32,474 bases of DNA from Armatimonadota bacterium (GTDB taxonomy: Bacteria; Armatimonadota; Fimbriimonadia; Fimbriimonadales; Fimbriimonadaceae). The notes beneath the pieces were generated by a model. It was given only the letters and a program-made list of their open reading frames with translations, had not been told where the DNA came from and ran no database searches. Shown here piece by piece: positions 29,553-32,474 of the stretch (positions are counted from its first letter, which is position 1; every line of letters starts with the position of its first letter). The stretch covers positions 1-32,474 of the forward strand of contig JAIOPU010000099.1 in the NCBI GenBank assembly GCA_021413725.1, written 5' to 3'. The position numbers and the translations under genes are program-made.

Positions 29553-29870
29553 ATGACAGCGACGGAAATTCTCGAGTGCAACCGCGAAGCCATAGAGGCT
29601 CTTTGTCGCAAATTCCATGTCGCCCGTCTCCGCGTTTTTGGCAGTGCGTTGCGCGAGGACTGGAATCAGGAATCCAGCGATTTTGATTTCCTCGTCGAGT
29701 ACGATGTCTCCGCAAGCACTCTTCCGCCGCTCGACCGTTTAGTCGGTTTCCAAATGGCACTGGAGGAGTTGCTCAGGACGAAAGTAGATGCCGTTGACTG
29801 GGGTTCCGCGCGGAATCCCCACTTCCGAAAGCTCGCCGAAGATTCGGCACAGTTGTTTTATGCGGCGTGA
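29553..29870 (+). CDS. mntA: MntA-type nucleotidyltransferase antitoxin
   Basis: A 105-residue minimal nucleotidyltransferase. The signature is complete: VFGSALREDW (G30, S31) and SSDFDFLVEY, with the catalytic D43 and D45. A later acidic position in KVDAVDW probably completes the metal site. In type VII toxin-antitoxin pairs this enzyme AMPylates a Tyr of the HepT toxin and so neutralises it. The hepT start lies 11 nt inside this gene's 3' end, the usual arrangement. The downstream TPR gene overlaps in turn, giving a three-gene unit. Function is inferred from family and context. Confidence 0.9.
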   Translation: MTATEILECNREAIEALCRKFHVARLRVFGSALREDWNQESSDFDFLVEYDVSASTLPPLDRLVGFQMALEELLRTKVDAVDWGSARNPHFRKLAEDSAQLFYAA

Positions 29871-30198
29871 AACGATCTCGTGCTTAGCGGAGATTGTCGC
29901 GGCAGCCACACGAATCAACCAAGCTCTCATCGGCGTTTCCCTGTCTCAATTTGCTTCCAACTGGGAGAAGCAGTCTGCCGTTGAGCGCCAACTATTAGTA
30001 ATTGGCGAGGCACTCGTTCGCATCCGAGATATGGATTCTGAGGTTTTCGGGCAAATTCCTGACGGAAACAAAATAATTGGCCTCCGGAACTTATTGGCTC
30101 ATGGATATGATGCGGTGGACTCCAGCGCGATTTATCTGCTGTGCGACCAGCCGCTGAGAGACCTGCGCAAAACCGCAGAATCATTGCTGCCAACATGA
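29860..30198 (+). CDS. hepT: HepT-type toxin (putative RNase)
   Basis: A 112-residue all-helical HEPN-family protein. The HEPN/HepT motif R-x4-H-x-Y is present as RNLLAHGYD (R76, H81, Y83); Arg and His form the RNase site and Tyr is the residue modified by MntA. The ATG at 29860 lies 11 nt inside mntA; longer upstream frames only repeat mntA sequence in another frame. The stop overlaps the start of the TPR gene (ATGA). The pair may stabilise the locus or act in phage defence, as shown for other MntA-HepT systems. Confidence 0.88.
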   Translation: MRRETISCLAEIVAAATRINQALIGVSLSQFASNWEKQSAVERQLLVIGEALVRIRDMDSEVFGQIPDGNKIIGLRNLLAHGYDAVDSSAIYLLCDQPLRDLRKTAESLLPT

Positions 30199-30917
30199 GC
30201 GAGGAAGCTGAGCCCTGGGACATTCCCCGCTCTCCCGAATCTCGCGACAAACTGAAATCGCTCGGCGATGATTTCCGTGCCGAAGGGAAACTCCGAGAGG
30301 CGGGAATATGTTATTCGCGCCTAGCAGGCATGTTGAAGTGGGTTCCGTTTGATGATCAGCCTGCGTTTCAATCAGCACTCAACTACGGGATCGAGGCAGT
30401 GGAACTTCTCCGCCAGACCGACGACAAGGCCGAGCTTGCGACAGCGCTACGAGTTACGCCGACTATCTTCCATCCGAATAGACAAGCAATTCTGGAAGAG
30501 TCACTCTCGTTGGCACGAGAGTGCGGAGCAAGGGCAGAGGAAGCATGGACTTTGATGCAGCTGGCATCTCCCAATAACTGCGAATTCATTGAAGAGGCAA
30601 TTGCGATTTTCGAAGAGCTTGGCGACAAGCACGGTATCGCAGTTTGCTCAACTAGCCTGGGAATGAAGATGCCCAAGCCGAGGGACTCTGCGCTCTTTGA
30701 ACGAGCGATCAATCTATACAAGGAACTTGGCGACGAGAAGGCGGCTGAGCGCGCAGCGACCCTGATGGAGATGTTTTGCCGCCCCATCGGAGCCTATTCC
30801 ACGCCGCTTCAAGCCCAACGCAAACTGCGAAGGTACGTCCGACAATATAAGTCGGGACCCAAAAAGATCGACAAGGTCCGGCTGAAGCTGAACCTCCGCA
30901 AGCCGGACGCATCATAA
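30195..30917 (+). CDS. TPR-like helical repeat protein coupled to mntA-hepT
   Basis: A 240-residue cytoplasmic protein made of helical repeats with TPR spacing: LGDDFRAEGKLREAGICYSRLA, EESLSLARECGARAEEAWTLM, EEAIAIFEELGDKHGIAVC and FERAINLYKELGDEKAAERA. The tail is strongly basic (about 205-235, QRKLRRYVRQYKSGPKKIDK). No catalytic motif is seen. The ATG overlaps the hepT stop by 4 nt, so it is translated with the toxin-antitoxin pair. It may be a sensor or partner of that pair, or only a passenger. It ends 7 nt before parA. Confidence 0.75.
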   Translation: MSEEAEPWDIPRSPESRDKLKSLGDDFRAEGKLREAGICYSRLAGMLKWVPFDDQPAFQSALNYGIEAVELLRQTDDKAELATALRVTPTIFHPNRQAILEESLSLARECGARAEEAWTLMQLASPNNCEFIEEAIAIFEELGDKHGIAVCSTSLGMKMPKPRDSALFERAINLYKELGDEKAAERAATLMEMFCRPIGAYSTPLQAQRKLRRYVRQYKSGPKKIDKVRLKLNLRKPDAS

Positions 30918-30918
30918 T
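30913..30918 (+). promoter_or_regulatory. -10-like box, leaderless-type, for parA
   Basis: CATAAT ends 6 nt before the GTG start of parA and overlaps the stop of the TPR gene. No Shine-Dalgarno is seen before the GTG. Confidence 0.3.
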
Positions 30919-30924
30919 AGTAAG

Positions 30925-31713
30925 GTGCGAATTTGGGGTGTGGTCAATCAGAAAGGCGGAGTGGGGAAAACCACTACGGCGGTAAACCTGTCCCACGGGC
31001 TTGCCCAGAGCGGGATGCGCACCCTCCTCATCGACTGCGACCCTCAGGGGAACGCGACCTCCGGGTTTGGGCTCGATAAATCCAAAATCAAAGGCACGCT
31101 TTTCGACGTTTTCAAAGTCCTTACCGACAATCCCGACGAGCCGGATAGCATTCTCAGCGATGTCACCGTCAACGTCCGCGAGAACCTTGACCTGGTCCCG
31201 GCCACGCTCGATCTCGCCGGGGCCGAGCCTCTGCTTCTCAATGCCGTCGGCAAAGAAATGATTCTGCGCGATGCGCTTTCGGTGGTCGAAGACAAGTACG
31301 ACTGGGTCATCATCGACGCGCCGCCGAGCCTGGGGATTCTCACCATCAACATCATGGGCGCGAGCAACGGGCTGATCGTTCCGATGCAATGCGAATTCTA
31401 CGCGCTCGAAGGACTGAGCCAGCTCATCAAGACCATCGACATCGTGCGCCGCCGAATAAATCCCTCCCTTTTGATCGAAATGGTCGTCTTAACGATGGTC
31501 GACCAGCGGAGCAAACTCACTCAACAGGTCATGGAAGAGGTCCACACTTTCTTCGGCGACAAGGTCGCCAAGACGTTGGTACCGAGAAATGTGCGACTGA
31601 GCGAGGCGCCGGGACACGGCGAATCGGCGGTCGAACTTTTCCCCTCCAGCAAGGGGGCGATGGCCTATAAGGAACTCACGGACGAGGTATTAAAACTATG
31701 CGCAGGGCGTTAG
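30925..31713 (+). CDS. parA: Chromosome partitioning ATPase ParA/Soj
   Basis: A 262-residue deviant-Walker ATPase that binds DNA non-specifically and moves or segregates the chromosome origin with ParB. Motifs: the deviant Walker A KGGVGKTTTA (residues 10-19, signature Lys10), LLIDCDPQGNATSG (A' motif), DWVIIDAPPSLG (Walker B) and the C-terminal VRLSEAPGHGESAVEL. Its short N-terminus without an HTH marks the chromosomal Soj type. The start is GTG 30925, since the conserved fold begins at once (MRIWGVVNQKGG). The 3' end overlaps parB by 16 nt. parAB genes usually lie near the replication origin; no origin or parS site was recognised in this window. Confidence 0.95.
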   Translation: MRIWGVVNQKGGVGKTTTAVNLSHGLAQSGMRTLLIDCDPQGNATSGFGLDKSKIKGTLFDVFKVLTDNPDEPDSILSDVTVNVRENLDLVPATLDLAGAEPLLLNAVGKEMILRDALSVVEDKYDWVIIDAPPSLGILTINIMGASNGLIVPMQCEFYALEGLSQLIKTIDIVRRRINPSLLIEMVVLTMVDQRSKLTQQVMEEVHTFFGDKVAKTLVPRNVRLSEAPGHGESAVELFPSSKGAMAYKELTDEVLKLCAGR

Positions 31714-32474
31714 GAAAAGGACTTTCTCAGCTCATCGGCGAGCAGCAGGTGGACTCGGGGGTGATGACCATCGCCCTCACCGACATCACTGCGAACCGCC
31801 AGCAACCGCGAACCCGGTTCGCCGACGAACCGATGGGCGAACTCGCCCAGAGCATCCGCGAGCACGGACTCATCCAGCCCATTATCGTCCGCGCCGTTTC
31901 AGAAGGCCGCTACGAAATTATCGCGGGCGAACGGCGTTTCCGCGCGGCAACTTTGGCTGGACTCATAGAGATTCCTGCCGTCGTTCGGTCTGCGTCGGCC
32001 CAAGACTCGCTTGAAATTGCGCTGATTGAGAACATTCAGCGCGAGGACATCTCCGCCATCGAATGCGCCCGTGCATACAAGGAATTAGCTGACAACTATG
32101 CCTTAACCCAAGAGCAAATCGCACAGAAGGTCGGCAAGTCCCGCGTCGCCATCACCAACGCGATGCGCCTCCTCCGCCTTCCCGCAGACATTCAAGACGC
32201 CATCGAGCAAGGGATCATTTCCGAAGGCCACGGACGCGCCCTGCTCGGTCTCGACTCGCCGCTCCAACAACTTTCGCTCTTCAAGAAAATCCTCGAAATC
32301 GGCCTCACCGTCCGCGAAGTCGAGCGTATCGTCCAAGGTCGCTCCGAGCCGACCCCCGAGAAACCCGCGCCGGTTAGCAAAGACCCGAACCTCCTCGCAC
32401 TGGAAAACGCCCTCAGCACCTACCTCGGCTCCCCCACCGAAATCGCCACGACGAAGAAAGGCGGCCGCCTCACG
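31698..32474 (+). CDS. parB: Chromosome partitioning protein ParB (partial, cut by window end)
   Basis: The first 259 residues of ParB, the parS-binding CTPase that loads around the origin and stimulates ParA. Seen: the N-terminal MRRALGKGLSQLIG typical of chromosomal Spo0J proteins (ParA interaction); the ParB/Srx domain with GERRFRA (residues 77-83, CTP binding) and ENIQRED (111-117); and the HTH region (about 137-157, LTQEQIAQKVGKSRVAITNA). The C-terminal dimerisation domain lies beyond 32474. The ATG overlaps the end of parA by 16 nt. It is intact as far as visible. Confidence 0.95.
   Translation, partial: MRRALGKGLSQLIGEQQVDSGVMTIALTDITANRQQPRTRFADEPMGELAQSIREHGLIQPIIVRAVSEGRYEIIAGERRFRAATLAGLIEIPAVVRSASAQDSLEIALIENIQREDISAIECARAYKELADNYALTQEQIAQKVGKSRVAITNAMRLLRLPADIQDAIEQGIISEGHGRALLGLDSPLQQLSLFKKILEIGLTVREVERIVQGRSEPTPEKPAPVSKDPNLLALENALSTYLGSPTEIATTKKGGRLT

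Noticed and set aside
29788-29859. Longer N-terminus for HepT
   Set aside because: The extra residues are mntA sequence in another frame; the HEPN fold begins at the ATG at 29860.
30709-31389. Minus-strand frame of 226 codons
   Set aside because: It is antisense to the TPR protein and parA, both well supported.
1-32474. tRNA, rRNA, riboswitch, insertion sequence or integrase
   Set aside because: No recognisable sequence of any of these was found by eye on either strand; a covariance-model scan would be needed to exclude small RNAs.

Overview
The window looks like a chromosomal segment of a moderately GC-rich diderm bacterium. A PEP-CTERM exosortase substrate, copper-amine-oxidase-type stalk domains, Gly-rich envelope stress proteins and the gene order suggest an Armatimonadota (Fimbriimonadales-like) organism. 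This assignment is inferred from gene content and style only; no rRNA or tRNA gene is present to confirm it.

Left part (8-11553, minus strand): housekeeping genes. In transcription order they are a GH20 beta-N-acetylhexosaminidase, rpsU, a PgpH-type HD phosphohydrolase, ybeY, a DgkA-PAP2 fusion, a CNNM/CorC-type CBS protein, a malate/lactate dehydrogenase with a good terminator, cysS, and two TPR envelope proteins. The pgpH-ybeY-dgkA order is the conserved bacterial core cluster. CysS is notable: about 80 residues are missing in frame just after the HIGH motif.

Middle part (11611-24606): accessory and regulatory genes. A small two-helix membrane protein is followed by a 10 x 21 bp tandem array and a fibronectin-III protein. 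Next come an orphan GspE/PilB-type ATPase and a compact envelope-stress cassette (BON lipoprotein, Gly-zipper protein, CsbD, DUF1328). A collagen-like protein and an lmo0937-type micropeptide lie opposite. Then come a frameshifted stalk-domain protein directly abutting an HlyD-type adaptor lipoprotein, a stand-alone LuxR HTH protein, a second 10 x 21 bp array, a LuxR-PAS protein with a partner small ORF, a large PAS/GAF hybrid histidine kinase and an ECF sigma factor. A dispersed palindromic repeat occurs in inverted orientation near both ends of this part (13159 and 23708).

Right part (24752-32474): a two-domain GT4 glycosyltransferase overlapping a GH130 glycosidase/phosphorylase, a secreted DUF3298 protein, a PEP-CTERM protein, an MntA-HepT toxin-antitoxin pair overlapping a TPR gene, then parA and the start of parB (cut by the window end).

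Three cross-cutting signals stand out. (1) Two unrelated intergenic arrays share the same period (21 bp) and copy number (about 10), both with internal dyads. (2) Several genes without a Shine-Dalgarno have a TANNNT-like -10 box only 6-7 nt before the start codon, suggesting leaderless transcripts. (3) Two reading frames would be extended meaningfully by one extra A in a short A tract, which points to sequence error or slippage.
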